From Bradyrhizobium sp. URHD0069 (GTDB lineage Bacteria; Pseudomonadota; Alphaproteobacteria; Rhizobiales; Xanthobacteraceae): a DNA stretch of 64,000 nucleotides. Positions 16,477 to 24,394 of this stretch are shown here, in pieces; the stretch's first letter is position 1, and each line of letters opens with the position of its first letter. The stretch lies in NCBI RefSeq assembly GCF_000701345.1, contig NZ_JNIJ01000013.1, forward strand, positions 123,801 to 187,800, read 5' to 3'. The notes under the pieces were generated by a model. That model was not told where the DNA came from, made no database searches, and saw nothing but the letters and a program-made list of their open reading frames with translations. Position numbers and translations under genes: made by a program.

Positions 16477-16584
16477 ATCACCGCGCCGGCGGCAACCGCC
16501 GCCATCGAGGCGTTCACGCCGAAACGGATTGCGCCACCTCCGATCAGGCCCCAGCGTTTCTAAGGCACCGCGCCTGAAAATCTC

Positions 16585-16612
16585 AAAACCCGCCCTGACC
16601 GGCGGGTTTTTT
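16585..16612 (+). terminator. Rho-independent terminator without an intact upstream gene
   Basis: Perfect 8-bp stem aacccgcc / ggcgggtt with a 6-base loop, followed by a run of T. The upstream plus strand contains no complete gene. The minus strand of 16480-16560 reads like a piece of a small hydrophobic phage protein (KRWGLIGGGAIRFGVNASMA). Confidence 0.6.
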
Positions 16613-16625
16613 CTTTCTCGGTCGC

Positions 16626-16830
16626 GGCTGCGCGGCGGGATCGGATCACCAGTGATTTCAAGTTGCCATCAGCTTTCACGCGAACATCTCGGCACCGACA
16701 GGGTGAACTTCAAGTATGTTCCGAACTCATGCTTCCACAGGCAGCCAAGACGCACCTCCGTGCAGCGAACATCGCGACGTTCTCGTATTGGTCCATGGCC
16801 ATGATATTGGATGGGGTGGTACTGGCCTGT
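16626..16830. repeat. Direct repeat of about 200 bp, copy 1 (copy 2 at 18950-19150)
   Basis: The two stretches share gctgcgcggcgggat, atcaccagtgatttcaag, caagacgcacctcc and a tail ending ggtactggcctgttt. Both include a damaged end of the gene seen at 14479-14727. Small deletions differ between copies. No gene is visible in 16477-16985. Confidence 0.6.
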
Positions 16831-16985
16831 TTCCGCGGCATATTTGGATTTCGGAACAAACGGGGGACGTGGATTGCGGTGGAAAAGTCCCAATTTTGCC
16901 GCCATCCGTTCTCCCGTAGTTCTCCGGATATTGTTCCTTGACGAGACAAGGAACCGGAGCGACACTTCTGCATGGGCCAAGCGAA

Positions 16986-17150
16986 ATGACCGAGTTGCCC
17001 CAGTTGCGGGGCGTATCTGGTTCTGGCGCTGCCTCTTGGCGGCAAGGGCCACGCACATTCCAATGTTTTAAGTGCAATGACGGCCTCGATCCTCTGAAAA
17101 CGGAAACGACTACTGGCTGGCTTAAGAGTGAGCTACAGCCACCGAAATAA
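16986..17150 (+). pseudogene. Frameshifted paralogue of the zinc-ribbon small protein
   Basis: The first frame gives MTEL, the second frame gives CPSCGAYLVLALPLGGKG, and the first frame resumes with TFQCFKCNDGLDPLKTETTT then GWLKSELQPPK. The two cysteine pairs and the GELxPPK-type tail match the gene at 13801-14034 in outline. Two compensating shifts are needed, one near 17000 and one near 17050, so the product is probably not functional. Confidence 0.55.
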
Positions 17151-17162
17151 GGCATCCCGCCC

Positions 17163-17249
17163 ATGCGTGACCGCCTCTATTTCTCCTTCCCGCTTATCTG
17201 GCTTGCCGGCATTGTCGGCATCATGATCGTTGGCTTTCTTGTGCAATGA
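17163..17249 (+). CDS. Single-helix membrane peptide, 28 residues
   Basis: MRDRLYFSFPLIWLAGIVGI MIVGFLVQ: a short basic head and one transmembrane helix. It begins 12 bases after the decayed zinc-ribbon gene and ends in the stem of a terminator. It is unrelated in sequence to the MIEA family in this window. The ribosome site is weak. Confidence 0.45.
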   Translation: MRDRLYFSFPLIWLAGIVGIMIVGFLVQ

Positions 17250-17277
17250 GGCCGCCTCAGTTGGCGGCCTCTTTCAT
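17249..17277 (+). terminator. Rho-independent terminator
   Basis: Stem aggccgcc / ggcggcct with loop tcagtt, followed by ctttcatt. It starts at the stop codon of the 28-residue peptide gene. Confidence 0.6.
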
Positions 17278-17340
17278 TCTGGACGCTGCAAGCGTTTCTT
17301 TTTCGGCGCCAGCGCCTTGTCGATCGCGCGCTCGGCGCCT
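17274..17340 (-). pseudogene. Tail fragment of the MEYRGK small protein
   Basis: Only AERAIDKALAPKKKRLQRPE and the stop remain. The same end is found at 16325 and in the intact gene at 19665. Between 17341 and 17569 I see no gene. Confidence 0.45.
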
Positions 17341-17569
17341 TGACGCCGGCCGCGTGGCTCGTTGCTTTGCCGGCAGCCCCCGATCATCGAACCACCATCC
17401 TTGAGGCGGCCAGCGCGCCGAGCTCGTAGACGAGAGCCAGCCTCGCCGGCCGGCGCGATCCGATGTAAGGTCCGGTTTCCGGAACCGGGCCGATGGCAGT
17501 TCGCGGACCCATTGCAGACCTCGACGGGATCTGACGGCGGTTTCGCGACCGTCGGTTCGTGGGCCGGGC

Positions 17570-18208
17570 TCAATCCGCCGCGGCGAAATGCGCCATCTGG
17601 TCGTTGTATGCCTTCACGAAGGCCGGTCGGGCCGTGGCGCGCGCGACGTAGGCGCGGCAAGCAGGGAATTTTGCGAGCCCATCGAACCGATCGACGAGGC
17701 GCAGCACATCCGCCATGAGAATGTCGGCTACGGAAAAGGTCCCGACCAGCCATTCGCTTCCGTCCAGGACCGTTTCCATGTGCTTGAGCCGGGCCTCAAG
17801 GAAGGAGTCAAAAAACTTTCGCATTGGCGTTTCGTCGGTGTCACCTGAGAACATGAAGAAGGACCAGGGCTGGCTCGCGGCCTCGACAGAAGCGAGCGCT
17901 GCGAACAGCCATTCCTTGGCGTCGCTGCGGCCGCGCCGATCCGCGGGCATCAGCTTGTCGCTCAGCTCGCCGAGGTGGAGCAGGATCGCGCCGCTCTCGA
18001 AGATCGAGAGGTCTCCATCGGTCAGCCATGGCGCCTGGCCGAAGGGTTGGTGCGCGAAGTGCTCGGCCGTCCGCTCACGGAAAGGCGTGCTTTCGACGCG
18101 ATAGGGCAGGCCGGCTTCTTCGAGCGCCCAACGCACGCGCAGGTCGCGCACATAGCCGCGCGGCGTTTCGGGAACCCAGTCGAAGGTGGTGAGGACCAGG
18201 TCAACCAT
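17570..18208 (-). CDS. Glutathione S-transferase family protein
   Basis: A 212-residue cytosolic GST. The N-terminal thioredoxin-like domain runs to about residue 80, with PFGQAPWLTDGDLSIFESGA giving the cis-proline and the ESGA glutathione-contact segment. The C-terminal helical domain includes WLVGTFSVADILMADVLRLV, the conserved N-capping region. The start at MVDLVLTTFDW is chosen because GGAGA precedes it; a start 21 codons upstream lacks support. Substrate unknown. It stands alone between repeat-rich stretches. Confidence 0.9.
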   Translation of the reverse strand: MVDLVLTTFDWVPETPRGYVRDLRVRWALEEAGLPYRVESTPFRERTAEHFAHQPFGQAPWLTDGDLSIFESGAILLHLGELSDKLMPADRRGRSDAKEWLFAALASVEAASQPWSFFMFSGDTDETPMRKFFDSFLEARLKHMETVLDGSEWLVGTFSVADILMADVLRLVDRFDGLAKFPACRAYVARATARPAFVKAYNDQMAHFAAAD

Positions 18209-18349
18209 TCGCGATCTCCATTTTGCGTGCTTCCTGAGCCAAGGACGCACCGGCCACGCCCCAGCCGACATTAATCATTGGCCGACGTCGTCTTTCCACC
18301 CCGAACCGCCCTTGGCAAGGTCCGCTCCCGGTCATCGCGGGCTATTCAA

Positions 18350-18925
18350 CAGAGGGCAATACGGCGGCGTCACGGCGGTGACGATCTCCGACACCGAGCA
18401 GACCGAGCCGGCGCGGTGGCAGTCGGCACCACGGCGGTAACCAGCGTCGCGGTGATATGATAAATGCGACGATGATGACGGCGCCGACGGCGACGATCAC
18501 TGTCACCAACCCGACCGGAGCCACGGCGGCGACCAGCGTCATGTTGGTGAACGCCGCGACGACACGGCGGAAGGGCATCAACCCGACCTCGGGAACGACG
18601 ACCGTGCCACGGCGGTGACGATCTCCGACACCAAGCAGACCGTGGCGGGGCGGTGACGCTGTCGGCGCCACGGCGGCGACCAGCGTCATGGTGATGAACG
18701 CGACGGCGATGACAGCGACGACACCAGCGCGCGTCGCCGGAACGGCGAATGTGCTAGTGACGACACCTGGCGGCACCAATATGGCCAACACGCTGTACAC
18801 CCATGTGACGCCGGCGCCGACGGTGTGACGCGCATGTCCGGCATCGGCAACCCCGCTTGGCGGCACTTCGGTGACGATCACCGACATCAACCCGACCGGA
18901 GCCAAGGCGGCGACGGCGCCACGAC
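18350..18925 (+). pseudogene. Degenerate IPT/TIG-repeat region
   Basis: Several short plus-strand pieces spread over three frames match IPT/TIG repeats: GGTSVTITDINPTGA near 18860 and repeated units around ggcgaccagcgtcatggtgatgaacgcgacg. No frame stays open. This looks like the remains of a surface repeat protein gene. Between 18926 and 19472 there is only the copy-2 direct repeat and the gtggcctaatttg repeats. Confidence 0.5.
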
Positions 18926-18949
18926 CGCGACCAATGATACAGTTAGCGG

Positions 18950-19150
18950 GCTGCGCGGCGGGATTGCATCACCAGTGATTTCAAGTTGCCATCAGCTTTC
19001 GCGAACATCTCGGCACCGATAGGCGTGACCGGGCTCATGCTTTCACAGCCAGCCAAGACGCACCTCCATGCAGCGAACACCGCGACGTTCTCGTATTAAT
19101 CCATGGCCATGATACGTTCCCATGGGTGGGGCGGTACTGGCCTGTTTTGA
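18950..19150. repeat. Direct repeat of about 200 bp, copy 2
   Basis: Second copy of the segment at 16626-16830. It carries small deletions relative to copy 1 and is followed by two further short repeats. Confidence 0.6.
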
Positions 19151-19156
19151 CCCTCA

Positions 19157-19191
19157 GTGGCCTAATTTGATTTTGGCGGTGGCCTAATTTG
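19157..19191. repeat. Short repeated motif gtggcctaatttg
   Basis: gtggcctaatttg occurs at 19157-19169 and 19179-19191, separated by attttggcg. It also occurs once at 12191-12203 with attttggca before it. It could be an insertion-sequence end remnant; no transposase is nearby. Confidence 0.5.
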
Positions 19192-19472
19192 CTAACGAGC
19201 CGTAAATCCGCCGCCGTTCGTTCTACGTAGAAATACTGAATTGCAGCGTCACCAAGTGGTGGAACATTTTTTCGGAATTTGCTTTTTTAGGCCAGCATTC
19301 CCGAGCGGTCCTTGAGGGATGGATGTCTGTTCCGGGGTTGTCAGGGACCCGGGCAAACCCTCTCCGGGTCCCGCCCGGTTTTGCTGGGCTGAATTTTAAT
19401 CGACTCCCTTCCCCAACCGGAATTTACTGGCCTGGCCTGCCAGCGCCGGGATCGCGTGGGGGAGGATTGGCC

Positions 19473-19640
19473 ATGGACAGCGCAGAACATTGCCGGGCTC
19501 AATTGGCAGAATGCAGCAGGTTGATGCCTTTGGCGGAGAGTGCAGCCGAAGCCACTGTCCTCAAAAATCTTATTCGCAGTCGGAAGATGATTGCCAATCA
19601 AATGGCTCTGTACGAAGCGCTCCTCCAGGATAGGGAGTAA
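19473..19640 (+). CDS. Small helical conserved protein, 55 residues
   Basis: Starts MDSAEHCRAQLAECSRLMPL and continues as a charged helix ending YEALLQDRE. GGGGGAGG precedes the ATG at 19473, so it is preferred to the longer frame from 19323. It resembles a family of short helical proteins I associate with Bradyrhizobium; function unknown. A terminator follows directly. Confidence 0.7.
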   Translation: MDSAEHCRAQLAECSRLMPLAESAAEATVLKNLIRSRKMIANQMALYEALLQDRE

Positions 19641-19668
19641 GGCCGCTTCAGTTGGCGGCCCCTTTCAT
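19641..19668 (+). terminator. Terminator-like hairpin
   Basis: ggccgc / gcggcc stem with a 8-base interval, followed by cctttcatt. It lies right after the 55-residue gene and overlaps the end of the convergent MEYRGK gene. Confidence 0.5.
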
Positions 19669-19853
19669 TCTGGACGCTGCAAGCGTTTCTTTTTCGGCGC
19701 CAGCGCCTTGTCAATCGCGCGCTCCGCCAGCTTGACGCCGGCCGGGCGGCTGATCGCCATGCCTGATCGGTACTGCCCTTCAATTTCGGCGGACCATTTC
19801 CATTTGCCGCCGATGGTGAGGATCACGCTGTATTCTTTGCCACGATATTCCAT
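19665..19853 (-). CDS. Conserved small protein MEYRGK, 62 residues (intact copy)
   Basis: MEYRGKEYSVILTIGGKWKW then SAEIEGQYRSGMAISRPAGV and a lysine-rich tail LAPKKKRLQRPE. The basic tail could bind nucleic acid; this is inference. It directly follows a YedK tail on the same strand. Three partial copies lie at 14042, 16325 and 17274. Function unknown. Confidence 0.65.
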   Translation of the reverse strand: MEYRGKEYSVILTIGGKWKWSAEIEGQYRSGMAISRPAGVKLAERAIDKALAPKKKRLQRPE

Positions 19854-19856
19854 CGG

Positions 19857-20100
19857 TCACGCCGCCGCCTTATCTTCCTTGTCTTCTCCGCGCGCGACGA
19901 TCTTGAGTGCATCGTCTGGCAAGGGCCGCTGCAACGCCTTCGCCTCGTCCCACGGCGCGCGCATCCAGACGTCGCGCTCCTCGTCCGTGGTCAGGATCAC
20001 GGGCATCGCCTTCGGGTGGATCGGCTCGACCGCCGCGTTCGGCGCGGTCGTCAAGAACCCGTAGACGAGGTGAGGGCCGGGGACTGGCTTCGACTTCGTG
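19857..20100 (-). pseudogene. C-terminal fragment of a YedK/SRAP gene (longest copy)
   Basis: Reads [20 protein letters not shown] then [20 protein letters not shown] and ends in KEDKAAA. It corresponds to the C-terminal third of an SRAP protein. Upstream DNA switches to a LigD piece on the other strand, so the gene has no N-terminus here. Confidence 0.65.
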
Positions 20101-20107
20101 CCACGGT

Positions 20108-20205
20108 CGCTACCGCGCCGGCCGGTGCGATCACTGGCTGAAGGTCAAGAACCGGAAGCACCCCGCCTTCACCCGGCGTCGCCGATCAGTTCTGAACCCA
20201 TCAGG
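20108..20205 (+). pseudogene. C-terminal fragment of LigD
   Basis: Plus-strand reading [24 protein letters not shown] matches the C-terminal end of LigD-type ligases, where RxGRxDxWxKxK is motif V. It is truncated on both sides. Nothing else is supported between 20206 and 20588. Confidence 0.5.
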
Positions 20206-20588
20206 GCGGCCCTCGCTACCCACGGCCAGCCGCCCCCGGGAACTCTGATTAAATCAAAAAATCCCCGGAACGATCAGCCGGAAAATGCGTCACAGAGCAA
20301 GGTGACGCGATGACCGTCGTTACCTAGTAGCGGCCCCAGCCGCACATCGACAGATCCTGCCCAGGCTGGGGTCGCGCTACGGCCGAGCGCGGCGTGTCGG
20401 TGTTGAGAGAAAAGGCCCCAGCCGGGGACGGGGCCGGGACCTTTTCAGTTGCCGGGCGGGCAATACAAACCCGGCGCCAATGTAACTTTGAAGGTGAGGT
20501 CTCGGGTCCGCTCCGTCGATTGCCCCCGGTGGAACGCTGGGCGTTTGTGCCCGTTGCACCTCTAAATCAAGCCAAGGAGGACTCCCAG

Positions 20589-20900
20589 ATGGTGAAGATC
20601 ACTCCTGCCGTGGCGGCAGCCGCAGCGATGCTGACGACTGCCCCGCTCGTCACTCCGGCCAAGGCCCAAGGCGTCAAGATTGCCCAAGGGGTTGATGTTC
20701 AAGTCGGGCGGGACCGCGATTACGACAGGGACCGCGACTACGATAGGGACCGTGGCCGGCGGTACGACACCGACACCACAGTTGGCATCGGTCCCGGTGG
20801 TGTCACCGTCGGCCCACGACAGCGCTGCCGCACGGTAACTACCCAGGTTGAACGAGACGACGGCCGCATGATTACGCGCAGGGAGCGCCGCTGCGACTAA
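20589..20900 (+). CDS. Small secreted protein with DR-repeat and GIGPGGVTV motif
   Basis: 103 residues with a strong ribosome site (AAGGAGG) and a signal peptide ending in AKA. The mature protein has a tract of three RDRDYD units, the glycine motif VGIGPGGVTVGP and a basic tail with two cysteines. The glycine motif is shared in outline with the secreted proteins at 12345 and 29758. Probably periplasmic; function unknown. Confidence 0.8.
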   Translation: MVKITPAVAAAAAMLTTAPLVTPAKAQGVKIAQGVDVQVGRDRDYDRDRDYDRDRGRRYDTDTTVGIGPGGVTVGPRQRCRTVTTQVERDDGRMITRRERRCD

Positions 20901-21336
20901 CGGCCGGAGCCGAAACAGTGCGCTTCGCGCTACGGACTATTCTGCTGGCAGCCCAACGCCCGGAGAGAGTCGCTGGCATGATGCTTTCCGAACTCATGAC
21001 CTTGAAGGGCATGGATACTTTCGGCCTGACCGATCCCATCACCCGCGGCCAAGTCGTCCAGGCGCGTTGCTCGCGATGTTCGGCGAAATCGGCATCGATG
21101 CAGCCGAGCAGGTAGACTTGCCACGCTTCCTCAAATTTGGCGAGCGCCAGGACGAACGTAGGGGCGGTGCCCTCGGCAATTTTGAGGCGCTGCGAATTGA
21201 AGCCGCAGATCCAGCCCCATTGGTCGACGTCGTTCGGCACGCCGCTGCGCATGGTGCCGACCTGCACATCGCCGTAATAGACGTGCCAGACATCCACTTT
21301 ACTGTCCTTCACGCGGCGGCGAGTTAGTTCGGTCAT
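20872..21336 (-). CDS. Conserved hypothetical protein with altered C-terminus
   Basis: The first 95 residues (MTELTRRRVKDSKVDVWHVY, VGTMRSGVPNDVDQWGWICG, then a helix LALAKFEEAWQVYLL) look like a genuine conserved protein. After about AWTTWPR the sequence loses character and runs antisense over the end of the secreted gene at 20589-20900. The original C-terminus was probably lost at a rearrangement near 21050. Confidence 0.5.
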   Translation of the reverse strand: MTELTRRRVKDSKVDVWHVYYGDVQVGTMRSGVPNDVDQWGWICGFNSQRLKIAEGTAPTFVLALAKFEEAWQVYLLGCIDADFAEHREQRAWTTWPRVMGSVRPKVSMPFKVMSSESIMPATLSGRWAASRIVRSAKRTVSAPAVSRSGAPCA

Positions 21337-21489
21337 GGGCCATATTGAAGCGTGGAAGCGTCAGCAGAACGCCATCTGATTGGGGTTGCGACCCAATCCC
21401 GGCACCAGCGGCCGCAGAAGGTAGGGGACCACGAGCGGGACGCTGCGCCTGTAGCCAGCGCGGCCCGTCAGCTCGCTGGCCCGGCTCCG

Positions 21490-21622
21490 GACCTATACCC
21501 GGTGCCGGGTAGTCCGGAAACAAGCCGGGCATTGGTGGCAGGTTGCCGACGTAGCGGTTCATGACACGAAACAGCGCGATGATAGCGGCTTGGTTTGTGG
21601 TGATCGAGTAGAGATTGCACAC
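21490..21622 (-). pseudogene. N-terminal fragment of a YedK/SRAP gene
   Basis: Starts MCNLYSITTNQAAIIALFRV, with Cys2 that forms the abasic-site crosslink in this family, and continues VGNLPPMPGLFPDYPAP. After that the match is lost. It is the only N-terminal piece in the window; four other pieces are C-terminal. The frame stays open to 21299 with unrelated residues. Confidence 0.65.
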
Positions 21623-21629
21623 GGGTCGG

Positions 21630-21890
21630 TTACCGCGCCAACTGTTTCGGAAGAACCAGTACGATACCGATTTCGTGCTTCAGAATGTCCGTTGCGAAAA
21701 TAGAAATGTGAAGGGAAAAACGGTCCTCCATTTCGGCCGCAGCCTCCTCGTCCCTGGCGAAAACATAGAGCATATCGCCGTCAACCTCATGAAATTGCAC
21801 ACCGGCGAACAACCGATCGAACGTAGTGGCGCCTACGACGAGGGCCATGCGGGCGGCGATTGCCTGGTCCTGGACCGGAGAGAGCTTCAT
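21630..21890 (-). CDS. Hypothetical protein, 86 residues
   Basis: Starts MKLSPVQDQAIAARMALVVG and continues with VQFHEVDGDMLYVFARDEEA and a C-terminal strand-helix pattern. It begins five bases after the stop of the upstream gene, suggesting translational coupling. No domain recognised. A longer frame from 22067 would overlap the upstream gene and is rejected. Confidence 0.5.
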   Translation of the reverse strand: MKLSPVQDQAIAARMALVVGATTFDRLFAGVQFHEVDGDMLYVFARDEEAAAEMEDRFSLHISIFATDILKHEIGIVLVLPKQLAR

Positions 21891-21894
21891 TTTT

Positions 21895-22308
21895 TCAGCG
21901 TTCCCCTGGCCACCAAGTGGATGGTGGGTCATTGGCAGATATTTTCGTCGGCCGCAGCGCCACCAGGTGGCTGCGCTTATACGGGTAGCCCCGGACCTGC
22001 GAGCAATCCTTGCATCGCATGTAACGCTCCAGTTCGTGGATGGGCGTCGTCTTCGGCCGACGGACAATATTCAGCGCCACCGTCTGGTGCGTATCGCAGC
22101 CGAGGCACCGGACTTCGAGATAGCAGTAGCCTGCGTTGAGTGCGTCACCTAACGCCGGCGAAGGTTGGGCTGGTCCCTTGTAACCAAGCATCCGCTGGTT
22201 CCAGGCAAGGCAGGCAAGCCGGTCGGCCTCCTTGCGCGCTTCCTGCGCGCGCTCCGCCGAGGCGCGGATTGAACTGCCATAGATCGACTCCCGGGACTTA
22301 GTACCCAT
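21895..22308 (-). CDS. Conserved hypothetical protein with zinc-ribbon-like cysteines
   Basis: 137 residues starting MGTKSRESIYGSSIRASAER. A central part CLAWNQRMLGYKGPAQPSPA is followed by two cysteine pairs (CLGC and CKDC) about 35 residues apart, consistent with a zinc ribbon. It ends DPPSTWWPGER. I associate it with Bradyrhizobium genomes; function unknown. It is likely cotranscribed with the 86-residue gene downstream. Confidence 0.7.
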   Translation of the reverse strand: MGTKSRESIYGSSIRASAERAQEARKEADRLACLAWNQRMLGYKGPAQPSPALGDALNAGYCYLEVRCLGCDTHQTVALNIVRRPKTTPIHELERYMRCKDCSQVRGYPYKRSHLVALRPTKISANDPPSTWWPGER

Positions 22309-22516
22309 CAGGCATCTGCTCCGGTCGTCCGTCCGGTGCACCGAACGGTTGCTCGTCCGCAGCCATCTCAGAGCGACGTTGCATCCCAGTCTGCTCGACC
22401 ACGCGGGCAAAGTCCGCGATTGTCTTCTCGTTGATGATCGACGGCTCAAGTGCTTTGTCCTGCCGAATTCTCGGTAAGTCGCGGCCGGTCAGGATCGTCA
22501 TGAAGCGTGGTGCCAT
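22298..22516 (-). CDS. Hypothetical protein, about 72 residues
   Basis: Frame starting MAPRFMTILTGRDLPRIRQD and ending GRPEQMPDGY. It overlaps the start of the next gene by 11 bp, as in an operon. The start is uncertain (the frame is open to 22624). No family recognised. Confidence 0.35.
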   Translation of the reverse strand: MAPRFMTILTGRDLPRIRQDKALEPSIINEKTIADFARVVEQTGMQRRSEMAADEQPFGAPDGRPEQMPDGY

Positions 22517-22689
22517 CAGCGCATTAGAGCGGAGCCGACGCCGGCTTGCAAACCGCCCTATACATTGGGATCGGAACTGCGCGCAGACACTCCTGATCGC
22601 GGGTGTTGATAAGTCGGGTGCCAAGGAGGTGGGGGGAGTCTGCCGGCGTGGTTTTAGAACCGTAGGCTCGGCGGGGCGGCTGCGCGTGT

Positions 22690-22915
22690 CGATGTGACGG
22701 ACTTCAACCTCGCCTCGGAGATGACGCCCGGCGCCACGGCGGTGACGATCACCGGGACCAACCAGACCGAACGAGGGCGATGACAGTCGGCGCCGCGGCC
22801 GCGACCAGCGTCGTGGTGGTGAACGCGACGACGATCACGACAGTGACGCCGGAGCATTCCGCGCGCGCGGTCGATGTCACCGTGACCACGGCCGGCGGCT
22901 CCGGCACTCCCTGAT
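22690..22915 (+). pseudogene. IPT/TIG-domain fragment
   Basis: Plus-strand pieces TPGATAVTITGTNQT and, in another frame, TSVVVVNATTITTVTPEHSA then VDVTVTTAGGSGTP-stop together form one IPT/TIG repeat with a frameshift between. It is the clearest of the three IPT remnants in the window. Confidence 0.55.
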
Positions 22916-22929
22916 TACTGCTTCATGGG

Positions 22930-23033
22930 TGGTCAGCGTCAGTGCAGCCACCTGCCGTTCGAGCATGATCTCGCGCTCGAACTGGGCCATCGCGGCGAAC
23001 ATGTTCAGCATCAGCCTTACGGTGGCGCTCCGG
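22930..23033 (-). pseudogene. Internal fragment of a serine recombinase
   Basis: Minus-strand reading TVRLMLNMFAAMAQFEREIM LERQ corresponds to the long helix after the catalytic domain of resolvase-type recombinases. It is cut off on both sides and abuts the integrase stop. Confidence 0.5.
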
Positions 23034-24257
23034 TCAGGCTTCAGACATGCAGAACTTAGCCCATTCGTGCATCAGTCGCCGCCGCTTGGCGAGGGCATCT
23101 GAACGGCGGTACGCCGCTTCGGTTTCGTCTTCGATAACGTGCGCAAGAGCCTGCTCGCAGAGCTCGCGCGGAAAGTTCGTCATGTCGCCAGCCCAATCGC
23201 GGAACGTCGACCGAAAACCGTGCGTGGTCGCCTTAACGTCGGTATGCCGCGCAATCGCTTTTGCCAGCGATACGTCGCTGATCGGCCTGCCTCGCCTCAT
23301 GCCAGGGAAGATCAGACTGTTGCTTCCGTGGCGTTCGCGGGCCAGCTCCAACACTTTCAGTGCGGCGGCGGTCAGCGGGACGACATGTGGCCGGTCAGGC
23401 CGGTCGCCCTTCATTCTGACGCCTGGGATCGCCCAAAGGTCTTGCTTGCCGTCTATTTCGATCCAATCGGCAAATGCCCCTTCGTTATAGCGTGCAGCCG
23501 TCAGGATGATGAATTGCAGTAGCGATGCTGAGTCAGATTGGTCCGCGCACAAGGACGCCATGAATTTCGGGAGTAGGCGATAGGGCAGTGCCGCGAAATG
23601 TTGGACCTTGCGGACCTTTCGCTTGCTCGGGAGCAACGGCTTGATGCGCTCGCGCCATGCAGCCGGATTGTCGCCGGTGCGCAGCCCTTCAGCCTTACCG
23701 GCTGTCAGGATCATCTCGATACGACCGCGCACCCGCGATGCCGTCTCAGGCTTGCTGTTCCAGATCGGGGTGAGGACCTTCATTATATCGGGGGTATCGA
23801 TGTCAGCGACAGCGGTTTGGCCGATCAGCGGGAAGGCATAGGTCTTGAGCGAATTGATCCATTGCTGGCGGTGCTTGGGGTTTTTCCAGCCCGCTTCCAT
23901 GCGAGTGATGTAGCCTTCCGCATATTGTCGAAACGTCACCGAACGCGCCGCCTCGGCCTTAACGGCGGCTCGCTGATTGTTCCTATGCTCGATGGGGTCG
24001 ATCCCCTTGCGGGTCAGTCTGCGGGCTTCCTCTGCCGCTTCGCGGGCCTGCGCTAGGCTAACATCGGAGGCAGGTCCCAGCCCCATGTACCGCTCTTTCC
24101 CGGTGACCGGGCTCTTGAACCGGAAAACCCACGATCGCCCACCACGAGCGTCTATGTCCAGCCTAAGACCGCCACCGTCGGTGAGCTTGTCGCCCGGCTT
24201 CGCATTCTTGACCTGTAAGGCGGTGAGCGCCACTGGAAACTGTCCTCCAAATTCCAC
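23034..24257 (-). CDS. Tyrosine-type integrase next to tRNA-Ser
   Basis: A 407-residue P4-family site-specific recombinase. An N-terminal DUF4102 domain starts near VALTALQVKNAKPGDKLTDG and contains GRSWVFRFKSPVTGKERYMG. A core-binding domain follows. In the catalytic domain the first Arg sits in TAARYNEGAFADW, HGFR in THGFRSTFRDWAG, and the nucleophile Tyr in LAHVIEDETEAAYRRSD. All key residues are present, so it may be active. It starts 137 bp from the 3' end of tRNA-Ser and reads away from it, the usual layout for tRNA-targeted islands. Confidence 0.92.
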   Translation of the reverse strand: MEFGGQFPVALTALQVKNAKPGDKLTDGGGLRLDIDARGGRSWVFRFKSPVTGKERYMGLGPASDVSLAQAREAAEEARRLTRKGIDPIEHRNNQRAAVKAEAARSVTFRQYAEGYITRMEAGWKNPKHRQQWINSLKTYAFPLIGQTAVADIDTPDIMKVLTPIWNSKPETASRVRGRIEMILTAGKAEGLRTGDNPAAWRERIKPLLPSKRKVRKVQHFAALPYRLLPKFMASLCADQSDSASLLQFIILTAARYNEGAFADWIEIDGKQDLWAIPGVRMKGDRPDRPHVVPLTAAALKVLELARERHGSNSLIFPGMRRGRPISDVSLAKAIARHTDVKATTHGFRSTFRDWAGDMTNFPRELCEQALAHVIEDETEAAYRRSDALAKRRRLMHEWAKFCMSEA

Positions 24258-24394
24258 GTTCTAACCCACGTCAAACCCGTGGATGTAGTCGGACTTCGGA
24301 GGACATCCTTAGACGGAAATTGTCAGTTAGTCACTGCAATTACAGTGTTTATGCTTCAGAAAGAGACGTGGGTGGACATGGCTGGACATGTTGC

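Noticed and set aside
18350..18925. Possible CRISPR array from recurring ggcgaccagcgtcatg units
   Set aside because: Unit spacing and sequence vary, and the translated pieces match IPT/TIG repeats.
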